Assembly (NCBI GenBank): GCA_029863825.1
Contig: JAOTUP010000058.1
Location: 1 to 8,479 of the forward strand
Direction of reading: 5' to 3'
Source of the DNA: Acidobacteriota bacterium
GTDB taxonomy: Bacteria; Acidobacteriota; Thermoanaerobaculia; Multivoradales; JAHEKO01
DNA length: 8,479 nt
Shown: in pieces, positions 1-6,962 of the stretch
Layout of the letters: the number at the start of each line of letters is the position of its first letter
How positions within the stretch are numbered: the stretch's first letter is position 1
Position numbers and translations under genes: made by a program
The notes under the pieces: generated by a model
What the model was told of the DNA's origin: nothing
What the model saw: the letters and a program-made list of their open reading frames with translations, nothing else
Databases searched by the model: none

Positions 1-614
1 CGCCGGCGACGAACCGAACGATGCTGCGGCTCTTGGAAGCGGTTGTCGAGGAGGGGACCGGCATGCGGGCCGCGGTCCCGGGCTACCGCGTGGCGGGGAA
101 GACCGGCACCGCTCAGAAGGTGGTCGGCGCGGGCTATGCGGCGAATCTCTACGTCGCCAGTTTCGGCGGATTTGCGCCGTCCCGGCGACCCCGCATTGTC
201 GGGGTCGTGGCCATCGACGAACCGCGAGGTCAGTACCACGGGGGCGACGTTGCGGCACCGGTGTTCTCGGCGATTCTCCGCCGCGTGTTGCCTCTGATGG
301 ATGTGGCGCCGGAAGACTGGGGGGACTCGGAGGCTCGGCCGGCGGACGTCGGCGTCTTCGCCGCGGTCACTGAACAGAATCGAGCGTTGAATCCCGCCGC
401 CGCCGAGGGCGACGCACCCGAGGTGCTTGAGGGCTCGTTACCGAGCTTCTCAGGCTTGTCATTGCGTGAGGCGTTGCAGCTTGCCGGAGGATTGGGTATC
501 GAGGTGAAGTCGCGTGGAAGCGGATTCGTTCGCGAACAGACGCCACCGGCCGGCGTGCGCCTCGAAACGACCGCGACCGTTTTGCTGCAGCTGGAGGCGA
601 GACGAAGTGGATGA
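1..614 (+). CDS. ftsI: Peptidoglycan D,D-transpeptidase FtsI (class B PBP, PBP3-like), 3' part only, with C-terminal PASTA domain
   Basis: Seen: the frame is open from the left edge (first full codon at position 3) to a TGA at 612-614, so the 5' part with the membrane anchor, SxxK serine and SxN motif lies outside the window. The ATG at 21 is internal, not the real start. The KTG box of penicillin-binding transpeptidases (KTGTAQK) is encoded from 99. It is followed by the strands ending in a YHGGDVAAPVF-like segment (about 231-266) that closes the transpeptidase domain. A linker rich in Ala, Glu and Pro leads to one PASTA domain. Known for the family: FtsI crosslinks septal peptidoglycan in the periplasm and works with FtsW. 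Context: it is directly upstream of murE with a 4-base ATGA overlap, the classic dcw arrangement. It could instead be called a sporulation-type or generic PBP2, since PASTA-bearing class B PBPs include SpoVD, but the cluster position favours FtsI. Confidence in the family is high. Confidence 0.93.
   Translation, partial: PATNRTMLRLLEAVVEEGTGMRAAVPGYRVAGKTGTAQKVVGAGYAANLYVASFGGFAPSRRPRIVGVVAIDEPRGQYHGGDVAAPVFSAILRRVLPLMDVAPEDWGDSEARPADVGVFAAVTEQNRALNPAAAEGDAPEVLEGSLPSFSGLSLREALQLAGGLGIEVKSRGSGFVREQTPPAGVRLETTATVLLQLEARRSG
438..611 (+). other. PASTA domain at the C-terminus of FtsI
   Basis: About 58 residues starting at LPSFSGLSLREAL show the PASTA pattern. There is an opening hydrophobic-Pro segment, then a G-[LM]-S-x-x-x-A helix start. 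A G-I-E-V strand and a G-S-G turn follow, then a V-x-x-Q-x-P-x-x-G segment and a terminal T-V-x-L strand. PASTA domains in other bacteria bind muropeptides or beta-lactams, or help position the enzyme at the septum. Which role applies here cannot be read from the sequence. Only one copy is present, and the protein ends nine or fewer residues after the last strand. Confidence 0.85.
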
Positions 615-2074
615 GGGTTTCTGAGTTGATCCGCGGCACTCCCATCATGCCTACCGAGTCCGACTTCGAGGTGTCGGGGTTGACGCATGATTCACGCCGC
701 GTCGTGCCGGGTGATCTGTTTGTCGCCATTGAAGGTGAGAACTTCGATGGTCGCGATTTTGCCAGAGATGCCTGCCGCGGAGGCGCAGTCGGAGTCGTCG
801 GTCGCGGACCTGTCCCGGCCGGCATCAGTGCGCCATGGCTTTCAGTGGATGATCCCAGAGCGTGGCTCGGACCGCTCGCGGCTCGCATCTTCGGGCATCC
901 GGATCGGCAATTGACTACCGTCGGAGTCACCGGCACCAACGGCAAGACAACGGTCATCAGTCTCCTGAGATCGATGCTCGAGGCTGCTGGGCGACCGTGC
1001 GCGGCGGTGGGAACGCTCGGTTACCAGTTCAAAGAAGAGCTCTCCGCAGGAGAGCGCACGACGCCGGAAGCCAGTGACCTTGTCGCCTTGCTGCGGCGGG
1101 CTGTCGATGCAGGGGCGTCCGCAGCGGTCATGGAAGTGTCGTCGCATGCCCTCGAGTTGCAGCGCGTGAATGGCCTCGCATTCGATGTGGCTCTCTTTAC
1201 GAATCTAAGCCGCGATCACCTCGATTTCCATCGCGATCTCGAATCGTACTTTCGCGCCAAGGAAAAGTTGTTCCGTCAGCTCAAGAGTGACGGGCACGCG
1301 GTAGTCAATGTCGATGACGAGTTTGGCCGGCGGTTGGCGGGAATGCCCGAGGGGGTGCTCACCTTCGGTTCCGCTGGCGATGTGCGAGTGGTGGAGGCCG
1401 ATCTCGATGAAAAGGGCATTGCCACTGTGATTGCCTCGCCGCGGGGCGAAATCCAGCTGCGTTCTCCTCTGCTCGGGCGATTCAATCTCGACAACCTGCT
1501 AGCAGCGGTCGCGGCGGGTGAAGCCCTGCGACTGCCGCACCAAGCAATGCGTGAAGGTGTTGCCGAATGCCTCCCGGTGGCCGGCCGAATGGAGCCGGTC
1601 GGGGGAAGTCAGCCTTTTCCCGTGTTCGTCGACTATGCGCATACGGATCGGGCTCTGGCAGCGGCGCTGACCTCGCTTCGTGAGTTTTCCGGTCGACGCA
1701 TCATGGTCGTCTTCGGCTGTGGCGGCGACAGGGACGCAGGGAAACGCCGGCTTATGGGTCGCGTCGCGGGAGATCTGGCAGATCTGGCAATAGCCAGCAG
1801 CGACAATCCGCGGAAGGAAGATCCACGGCAGATCTTGAGAGAGATCGAGGTGGGATTGCAGGAGAGCCGGGCGGCGACGTACGAGATCGTCGAGGACCGA
1901 CGTGCGGCGATTCGCCGGGCGATAGCCCTGGCCGACGAAGAGTGGGCGGTACTCGTGGCCGGCAAGGGGCACGAGGACGTCCAGATTCTCAGAGAGCGGC
2001 GAGTGCGGTTCTCGGATCGCAGGGAGATCGAGCTGGCGTTGGAGGAGAGGTTTGGCCGCCGGGACGTTGGGTGA
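611..2074 (+). CDS. murE: UDP-N-acetylmuramoyl-L-alanyl-D-glutamate--2,6-diaminopimelate ligase MurE
   Basis: This cytoplasmic ATP-dependent ligase adds the third amino acid of the stem peptide to UDP-MurNAc-L-Ala-D-Glu. Seen, for 487 residues (E. coli MurE is 495): the N-terminal UMAG-binding domain has THDSR at 25-29. The central Mur ligase ATP loop TGTNGKTT is at 107-114, and TTPE at 150-153. EVSSHALELQRV lies at 175-186. K217, in YFRAKEKLF, is the expected carbamylated lysine. The C-terminal domain has DYAHT at 341-345, FGCGGDRD at 368-375, DNPR at 398-401 and GKGHED at 451-456. DNPR is the established signature of meso-DAP-adding MurE, as opposed to the L-Lys enzymes, so meso-DAP specificity is predicted. 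The ATG overlaps the ftsI stop by 4 bases. A GGAGG at 593-597 is rather distant (13 bases), so re-initiation after ftsI is likely to contribute to translation. The HTDRAL segment replaces the HTPDAL common in model enzymes. No truncation or frameshift is seen. Confidence 0.97.
   Translation: MRVSELIRGTPIMPTESDFEVSGLTHDSRRVVPGDLFVAIEGENFDGRDFARDACRGGAVGVVGRGPVPAGISAPWLSVDDPRAWLGPLAARIFGHPDRQLTTVGVTGTNGKTTVISLLRSMLEAAGRPCAAVGTLGYQFKEELSAGERTTPEASDLVALLRRAVDAGASAAVMEVSSHALELQRVNGLAFDVALFTNLSRDHLDFHRDLESYFRAKEKLFRQLKSDGHAVVNVDDEFGRRLAGMPEGVLTFGSAGDVRVVEADLDEKGIATVIASPRGEIQLRSPLLGRFNLDNLLAAVAAGEALRLPHQAMREGVAECLPVAGRMEPVGGSQPFPVFVDYAHTDRALAAALTSLREFSGRRIMVVFGCGGDRDAGKRRLMGRVAGDLADLAIASSDNPRKEDPRQILREIEVGLQESRAATYEIVEDRRAAIRRAIALADEEWAVLVAGKGHEDVQILRERRVRFSDRREIELALEERFGRRDVG
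2041..2050 (+). promoter_or_regulatory. Strong ribosome binding site for murF, inside the murE 3' end
   Basis: The stretch GGAGGAGAGG matches the anti-Shine-Dalgarno consensus very well. Its GGAGGA core ends 5 bases before the TTG at 2052. The same bases encode L-E-E-R near the MurE C-terminus. This site decides the murF start: the next in-frame ATG at 2079 lacks an equally placed site and would remove conserved-length N-terminal sequence. Confidence 0.7.
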
Positions 2075-3428
2075 AGCGATGCGTGTGATGCACGGGCAAC
2101 TCCTCGCCGGAGACTCACAGGCCCCATGGTCGGGAGCGGCGATCGACTCGCGTCAGGTCGGCGGCGGCGAGCTCTTCTTTGCACTGGCCGGCGAGCAGAC
2201 GGACGGCCATCACTTCGTTGGAGACGCCTTGTCCCGCGGTGCGTCTGCAGCCGTCGTCCAGCGACCGGTCGAGAGGCCTCCATCGGGCGGCCTGATTCGA
2301 ATTGCCGACGTCCAGTCCGGTCTGCATGCACTGACACGGCACGTTCGCCGGCGGGTGCCCGAGCACCTCGTCGCAGTTACCGGGTCGGTAGGCAAGACGA
2401 CGACAAAGGAGCTGCTCGCGGCGATGCTCGAAAGACGGTTTCGCGTCGCACGCAGTCCCGGCAATCTCAATAATCTGTTGGGCTTTCCCTTGTCACTGCT
2501 TTCCGTGCAAGAGGCGACGCAGTGGATGGTCGCCGAGATGGGGATGTCGACTCCCGGGGAGCTGTCGCAGTTGAGCCGTTTGAGCCGCCCCGATGCAGTG
2601 GTTTTCACGAATGTGCGGGCAGTCCATTTGGAGAACTTTGGCAGCGTCCGCGAGATTGCCGACGCCAAAGGCGAGTTGCTCGACGGCATCAGTGCGAACG
2701 GGCTCGTCATTGCCAATGCCGATGACCCGGAAGTCATGCGTCTCGCCACTCGCCATACCGGCCGCGTCGTGTCGTTCGGAATCTCCCGTAACGCCGACCA
2801 CCGAGCGCGCGACATCGTGGCCCATCCACAAGGCGGAAGCCGCTTCGTCTGGAGCTGGAGCGAAGGGTCCCGGACGGTTCGGCTGCCTCTTCTCGGGGCG
2901 CACAATGTGGCCAATTTCCTCGCCGCTGCCGCCTGCGCCTCCGCATTGGGAGTCGATCATGAGGAGATTGAAGCGGTGGCTGCGAAAGCGGTGGCAGCGC
3001 CAGGTCGCGGACAACTTCACGAGGTTGCCGGTGCGGTGATCATCGATGATTCCTACAACTCGAATCCGACGGCGCTGGAAGCGGCCCTTGAGAGCGCCAG
3101 AGCGCTTCAGGGCGATCGGCACTGGGCGGTTCTCGGGGACATGCTCGAGCTGGGGGAAGAGAGTAGGAGCTTCCACCGGCGACTCGGCGCCGCCGCCGCC
3201 CAACATGGTTTTTCGCCGATCATCGCAGTTGGCGAAGCGGCGCGGGACTTGGCGGATGCGGCCCGGGAGCACGGCGTGGAAGTGGTCTGGTTCGCGTCCG
3301 CCGCCGCCGCCTCCACGGCGCTGCCGTCGCACCCACGAGCCGGTGATGTGATTCTGGTGAAAGGCTCGCGCGGTGTCGGTCTGGAAGTGGTTGTGCGTCG
3401 ACTGTTGGCCGCAGGGCGGAGCGCCTGA
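2052..3428 (+). CDS. murF: UDP-N-acetylmuramoyl-tripeptide--D-alanyl-D-alanine ligase MurF
   Basis: MurF is the last cytoplasmic ligase of the stem-peptide pathway: it attaches D-Ala-D-Ala to give UDP-MurNAc-pentapeptide. Seen, for 458 residues (E. coli 452): an N-terminal domain with DSRQVGGGELFFAL near 32-45. The ATP loop TGSVGKTT is at 110-117 and GNLNNLLGFP at 137-146. EMG..TPGE follows at 162-170. K206, in ADAKGELL, is the likely carbamylated lysine. LGAHN is at 281-285, DDSYNSNP at 332-339, LGDMLELG at 361-368 and KGSRG at 437-441. Start choice: TTG at 2052 has an excellent Shine-Dalgarno and keeps the helix LGEAMRVMHGQLL, which aligns by eye with the N-terminal helix of E. coli MurF. 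ATG 2079 is the alternative. With TTG the gene overlaps murE by 23 bases. Its stop shares one base with the mraY ATG (TGATG). Two GCC-repeat stretches encode short Ala runs in the C-terminal domain. Confidence 0.96.
   Translation: MAAGTLGEAMRVMHGQLLAGDSQAPWSGAAIDSRQVGGGELFFALAGEQTDGHHFVGDALSRGASAAVVQRPVERPPSGGLIRIADVQSGLHALTRHVRRRVPEHLVAVTGSVGKTTTKELLAAMLERRFRVARSPGNLNNLLGFPLSLLSVQEATQWMVAEMGMSTPGELSQLSRLSRPDAVVFTNVRAVHLENFGSVREIADAKGELLDGISANGLVIANADDPEVMRLATRHTGRVVSFGISRNADHRARDIVAHPQGGSRFVWSWSEGSRTVRLPLLGAHNVANFLAAAACASALGVDHEEIEAVAAKAVAAPGRGQLHEVAGAVIIDDSYNSNPTALEAALESARALQGDRHWAVLGDMLELGEESRSFHRRLGAAAAQHGFSPIIAVGEAARDLADAAREHGVEVVWFASAAAASTALPSHPRAGDVILVKGSRGVGLEVVVRRLLAAGRSA
3188..3311 (+). 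repeat. Two short (GCC)n runs inside murF
   Basis: Runs of alternating GCC triplets occur at about 3188-3201 and 3298-3311, each roughly 13-14 bases. They encode alanine-rich bits (near residues 380-383 and 416-420). Both stay in frame and fit the GC-rich codon use of the gene, so they are low-complexity coding sequence rather than a separate element. Confidence 0.6.
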
Positions 3429-4513
3429 TGCTGTACCACCTTCTGTATCCACTGCACGAGCAGTTCGCGGTATTCAACGTGTTCCGGTACATCACGTTCC
3501 GCGCTGCCGGCGCGGTGGTCACCGCTGTCTTTCTATCGCTCGTCCTGGGACCGTGGTTCGTGCGGTCGTTGCGGCGTCTGTCGATCGGCCAGAACATCCG
3601 CGACGTCGGTCCCGAGAGCCACCAGGTAAAGGCCGGGACACCGACGATGGGCGGTTTGCTCATATTGCTCTCGCTGTTGCTGCCGACGCTCCTGTGGGCC
3701 AACCTCACCAACCCGTTGATCTGGCTGGCGATGCTGCTGACCTTGGCTTTCGGAGCTATCGGCTTTGCCGACGACTGGCTCAAGATCCGCCGGCGTCGGA
3801 ATCTGGGACTGACAGCGAGGACGAAGTTCCTGCTTCAGGCGCTGGTGGCTGCTGCTGCTGCGTCTGCCGTTCTCGGCCTGCCGGAGATCCACGGGCTCGA
3901 GCCGACCGTCGCCTTGCCGTTCTTCAAGCGGGCGATTTTCAACATCGGGTGGTTGTACGTCCCGTTCGTCGTCGTTGTCCTGGTTGGATCCTCGAACGCG
4001 GTCAACCTCACAGACGGCCTTGACGGCCTGGCCATCGGCGCCACCATCATCGCCGCCGCCACCTACGGCATCTTCACCTACATCGCCGGTAACGCGGTGG
4101 TCGCAGGGTACCTGCAAGTGCCTTTCGTGCGAGGTGTCGGCGAGGTGGCGATCTTCTGCAGTGCGCTTGTCGGTGCGAGTCTGGGATTCCTCTGGTTCAA
4201 TGCGCATCCGGCGGAGGTCTTCATGGGCGACGTGGGCTCGCTGGCTATCGGCGGTGCCATCGGGACCGTTGCCGTGCTGTCGAAACAGGAAATTGTGCTG
4301 CTCCTGGTCGGCGGTCTGTTCGTGCTCGAAGCCATGTCGGTGATCATCCAGGTCACGTCTTTCAAGTTGACGGGACGACGCGTCTTCCGCATGGCTCCGC
4401 TGCACCATCATTTCGAACTCGCCGGCTGGTCCGAGCCCAAGATTATCGTCAGGTTCTGGATCATGGCCATTCTCTGCTCTTTGCTCAGTCTTTCGACCCT
4501 GAAACTGCGATGA
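3428..4513 (+). CDS. mraY: Phospho-N-acetylmuramoyl-pentapeptide-transferase MraY
   Basis: MraY is an integral membrane enzyme. It transfers phospho-MurNAc-pentapeptide from UDP to undecaprenyl phosphate on the cytoplasmic face of the membrane, giving lipid I. Seen, for 361 residues (E. coli 360): many hydrophobic segments, consistent with the ten-helix fold of the family. The conserved TPTMGGLLI motif is at 71-79. The Mg-binding aspartate pair FADDWLK has D115 and D116, the E. coli numbering. NLTDGLDGLAIG is at 193-204. FMGDVGSLA has D268, equivalent to E. coli D267. The PLHHHFE motif is at 324-330, with the three histidines at 326-328. All key residues are present. The ATG at 3428 overlaps the murF stop by one base, and a GGAG at 3418-3421 lies 6 bases upstream. 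The stop overlaps murD by 4 bases (ATGA). An alanine run at 141-145 sits in a membrane helix and is unremarkable. Confidence 0.98.
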   Translation: MLYHLLYPLHEQFAVFNVFRYITFRAAGAVVTAVFLSLVLGPWFVRSLRRLSIGQNIRDVGPESHQVKAGTPTMGGLLILLSLLLPTLLWANLTNPLIWLAMLLTLAFGAIGFADDWLKIRRRRNLGLTARTKFLLQALVAAAAASAVLGLPEIHGLEPTVALPFFKRAIFNIGWLYVPFVVVVLVGSSNAVNLTDGLDGLAIGATIIAAATYGIFTYIAGNAVVAGYLQVPFVRGVGEVAIFCSALVGASLGFLWFNAHPAEVFMGDVGSLAIGGAIGTVAVLSKQEIVLLLVGGLFVLEAMSVIIQVTSFKLTGRRVFRMAPLHHHFELAGWSEPKIIVRFWIMAILCSLLSLSTLKLR

Positions 4514-5883
4514 ACGTGCCCTGGACAGCTCACGAGTGGAAGAAAGTCCTGGTGTACGGCCTGGGCAGCTCAGGCCGGTCGGCGGTGCGGCTGCTGGGTG
4601 AGCACGGAGTGCGCGTCGTGGCGGTGGATCGGCGCCCGGCGGCTGAGCTGAACCTCGGCGAGCTGTCAACGCGCCCCGGTGTCGATCTGCTCCTGGGCAG
4701 CGAGCCGACGGGCCTTCCCCAGAATGTGGATGGTGTCGTCGTCAGCCCGGGGGTACCTCAGGATCGCCCTCTCCTGAATGCGGCGAGAGCGCAGGGTTTG
4801 GTGGTCATAAGCGAGGTTGAGCTGGCGTCGATTTTCGTCAATGGACCGATTGTCGGAATCACTGGATCGAACGGCAAGAGCACGACCACGGCACTGACGG
4901 GGGCACTGCTCGAGTCCGCTGGCTTCGATGTCGAGGTGTGCGGCAATATCGGCGTTCCCCTGAGCTCCAGGCTTACGGGTCCCGAAGGCCGAGTATTTGT
5001 CGTCGAGCTGTCGAGCTTTCAGCTGGAATCGATCGCGACGTTGCACCCGAGGGTCGCTGCACTCCTCAATATCACGCCCGATCATCTCGATCGTCATGGG
5101 GGGTTTCGGCGCTATCTAGAGGCAAAGACCGCTATTTTTGGCAGCCAGACAGGCGACGATTTCGCAGTGCTCAACGCCGATGATCCGATTGTCAGAGATG
5201 TCGGGACTGCAGCACGGCGACGCTATTTTTCGCGTCTCAGCACGCCTCAGGAAGGATGCTATCTGGAGGGAGAGGCCGTCTTCCAGGTCGAGCCGAACGG
5301 TACGCGCACGCGATTGTTCGAGCGTCGCGATCTGCGCTTGCTGGGAGCGCATAACGTCGAGAATGCGATGGCCGCAGCGTTGATAGCTCTCTCTGTCGGC
5401 GCTGCGAGCGAGACCTTCGCACACGCACTGTCAGTGTTCGAGGGGCTACCTCATCGCATGCAGGTCGTGGCGCGAGTCGACGGAGTCATCTGGCTAGATG
5501 ACTCGAAGGGTACAAACGTCGGAGCGACGCTCAAGTCCCTGGCGGATCTGCGCAATCGGTCCGTGCATCTCATTGTCGGTGGTCGCAACAAGGGTGCCGA
5601 CCTCTCGCTTCTCGCTGAGGAGGTCGAACGTACCGCCAAGCGTGTGTACCTGATCGGCGAGGCAGCCTCGGAGCTCGCGCACGCACTGCCACCGAGTGTC
5701 GCGCAGCATCGAAGCGGCGATTTGGAGAGCGCAGTGCGTGCTGCCGCCGAGGGGACTTGCAGCGGCGACACCGTGCTTCTGTCGCCGGCATGTGCCAGCT
5801 TCGATCAGTACGAGAGCTACATCCAGCGGGGCGAGCACTTTCAACGCCTGGTTCTGGAGATGACCGGAGAGCGCGATGGCTAA
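4510..5883 (+). CDS. murD: UDP-N-acetylmuramoyl-L-alanine--D-glutamate ligase MurD
   Basis: MurD adds D-Glu to UDP-MurNAc-L-Ala in the cytoplasm, the second amino acid step. Seen, for 457 residues (E. coli 438): an N-terminal Rossmann-like domain starts KKVLVYGLGSSGRSA at 11-25, with VVSPGVP near 77-83. The ATP loop TGSNGKSTT is at 118-126. ELSSFQLE is at 166-173 and NITPDHLDRH at 187-196. K206, in YLEAKTAIF, is the expected carbamylated lysine (E. coli K198). LGAHNVEN is at 278-285 and LDDSKGTN at 329-336. GGRNKGAD is at 357-364. The C-terminal SPACASFDQY is at 425-434. The ATG overlaps the mraY stop (ATGA). No clear Shine-Dalgarno precedes it, so expression probably depends on re-initiation after mraY. 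It ends at a TAA that lies 8 bases inside ftsW. It is complete and shows no unusual residues at the active site. Confidence 0.97.
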   Translation: MNVPWTAHEWKKVLVYGLGSSGRSAVRLLGEHGVRVVAVDRRPAAELNLGELSTRPGVDLLLGSEPTGLPQNVDGVVVSPGVPQDRPLLNAARAQGLVVISEVELASIFVNGPIVGITGSNGKSTTTALTGALLESAGFDVEVCGNIGVPLSSRLTGPEGRVFVVELSSFQLESIATLHPRVAALLNITPDHLDRHGGFRRYLEAKTAIFGSQTGDDFAVLNADDPIVRDVGTAARRRYFSRLSTPQEGCYLEGEAVFQVEPNGTRTRLFERRDLRLLGAHNVENAMAAALIALSVGAASETFAHALSVFEGLPHRMQVVARVDGVIWLDDSKGTNVGATLKSLADLRNRSVHLIVGGRNKGADLSLLAEEVERTAKRVYLIGEAASELAHALPPSVAQHRSGDLESAVRAAAEGTCSGDTVLLSPACASFDQYESYIQRGEHFQRLVLEMTGERDG

Positions 5884-6958
5884 GAAGTTGGCCTTCGATC
5901 GGATCCTCTTCACCGTCGTCATTGTCCTGGTCGGATTCGGATTGACGATGGTCTACTCGGCCAGCGTCATGGTCGGAGGCAGGGGAGAGGGAGGCAATGC
6001 GCTGATCCTCAAACAGGCTCTTGCGGCGGTAATCGGTCTCGCGGCGATGTGGCTGGCGATGCACACCGACTATCGTTGGTTGCGCCGCAAGGTCATCGTG
6101 TGGTCCATGGTGGGAGGAGTCGCCGTGCTGCTCTTGCTGGCCCTGTTGTCGCCGGAGCTCAACAACACCCGGCGGTGGCTCTTCGTCGGCGGATTCTCAT
6201 TTCAACCGTCGGAGTTGGCGAAGTTCGTCGTCGTCGTCTTTCTCGCCTACCAGATGACGAAGTACGAAGAATCGGATAGAGCATCGCGCTACCTGGTGCC
6301 GGCCGTCATGACGGTGGGCTTCCTCGTGATTCTCGTACTCTTGGGAAGGGATCTTGGCAGCGCACTGATGCTGGCCGCCATCGCCGGATTGCTTCTCGTT
6401 CTTGCCGGGATACCGTTTCTGCCACTGCTCACCGGCGCTCTGCTCACCGCGCCCGTGGTCATCGCGGCCGTAGTCATGGTGCCGTATCGACGACAGCGGT
6501 TTCTCGCCTTCCTGGATCCGGAGAAGGATCCGCTCGGAGCGGGGTTTCAGGCGCTTCAAAGTCTCATCGCGCTCGGTTCCGGAGGCTGGATTGGCGTTGG
6601 TCTCGGGCAGAGTGTGCAAAAGCTCCGCTTTCTTCCCTACCCGCATTCGGATTTTGTCTTCGCCATAGTCGGTGAAGAACTGGGCTTTATCGGTGCCTTG
6701 GCCGTGGTTGCCCTCTTCCTGACCCTGCTTTGGCGCGGCGTGCGAGCCGGGCTGCGAGCTCCTGACCCGTTCGGCAAGTACCTCGCCTGGGGTTTGAGCG
6801 GAGCGATCACGGTGCAGGCGCTTGTTCATATCAGTGTGGCGACATCCGTCCTGCCAGCGACCGGTATTACATTGCCCTTTATCTCCTATGGTGGCTCATC
6901 GCTCGTCGTCACCTTGGTGACATGTGGACTTCTACTCAATGTGTCCCAGCATGGATGA
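5876..6958 (+). CDS. ftsW: Septal peptidoglycan glycosyltransferase FtsW (SEDS family)
   Basis: FtsW is a polytopic SEDS protein that polymerises lipid II at the septum together with FtsI. Seen, for 360 residues: about ten hydrophobic segments, RRWL at 99-102 and FSFQPSELAK at 107-116. F.DPEKDPLGAGFQ lies at 212-225 and GSGGWIGVGLGQS at 234-246. D259, in PHSDFVFAIVGEELG, corresponds to the catalytic aspartate D297 of E. coli FtsW. TGITLPFISYGGSSL is at 329-343. All are SEDS hallmarks. The SGGxxGVGLG and LPFISYGGSS motifs, and its place between murD and murG, argue for FtsW rather than RodA. It is short: E. coli FtsW is 414. Almost no cytoplasmic extension is present at either end. Segment GRDLGS at 157-162 replaces the usual PDLGT-type motif but keeps the Asp. 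A GGAGAG at 5866-5871 sits 4 bases before the ATG, which overlaps murD by 8 bases. Confidence 0.95.
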   Translation: MAKKLAFDRILFTVVIVLVGFGLTMVYSASVMVGGRGEGGNALILKQALAAVIGLAAMWLAMHTDYRWLRRKVIVWSMVGGVAVLLLLALLSPELNNTRRWLFVGGFSFQPSELAKFVVVVFLAYQMTKYEESDRASRYLVPAVMTVGFLVILVLLGRDLGSALMLAAIAGLLLVLAGIPFLPLLTGALLTAPVVIAAVVMVPYRRQRFLAFLDPEKDPLGAGFQALQSLIALGSGGWIGVGLGQSVQKLRFLPYPHSDFVFAIVGEELGFIGALAVVALFLTLLWRGVRAGLRAPDPFGKYLAWGLSGAITVQALVHISVATSVLPATGITLPFISYGGSSLVVTLVTCGLLLNVSQHG

Positions 6959-6962
6959 TGAG

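Noticed and set aside
21..23. ATG at 21 as the start of a small stand-alone gene
   Set aside because: The frame is open upstream to the window edge, and the first residues lie within the transpeptidase domain just before the KTG box, so it is an internal Met of a truncated ftsI.
1633..2337. A 234-codon minus-strand frame across the murE/murF junction
   Set aside because: The Arg- and Ser-rich composition is typical of an out-of-frame GC-rich translation, and no ribosome site or domain is evident.
2493..3452. A 319-codon minus-strand open frame opposite murF
   Set aside because: It is a shadow of murF codon bias. The product is low-complexity, with Gly, Arg and His runs, and no motif is seen.
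3533..4669. A 378-codon open frame on the minus strand opposite mraY and the start of murD
   Set aside because: Its product is rich in Arg, Gln, Asp and Pro with no recognisable domain, and it lies wholly opposite two clear conserved genes. Long antisense frames are expected in GC-rich coding DNA.
6514..6531. GGATCC repeated with a 6-base spacer as a possible regulatory site
   Set aside because: It encodes the conserved L-D-P-E-K-D-P segment of FtsW, so the symmetry comes from two Asp-Pro codon pairs.
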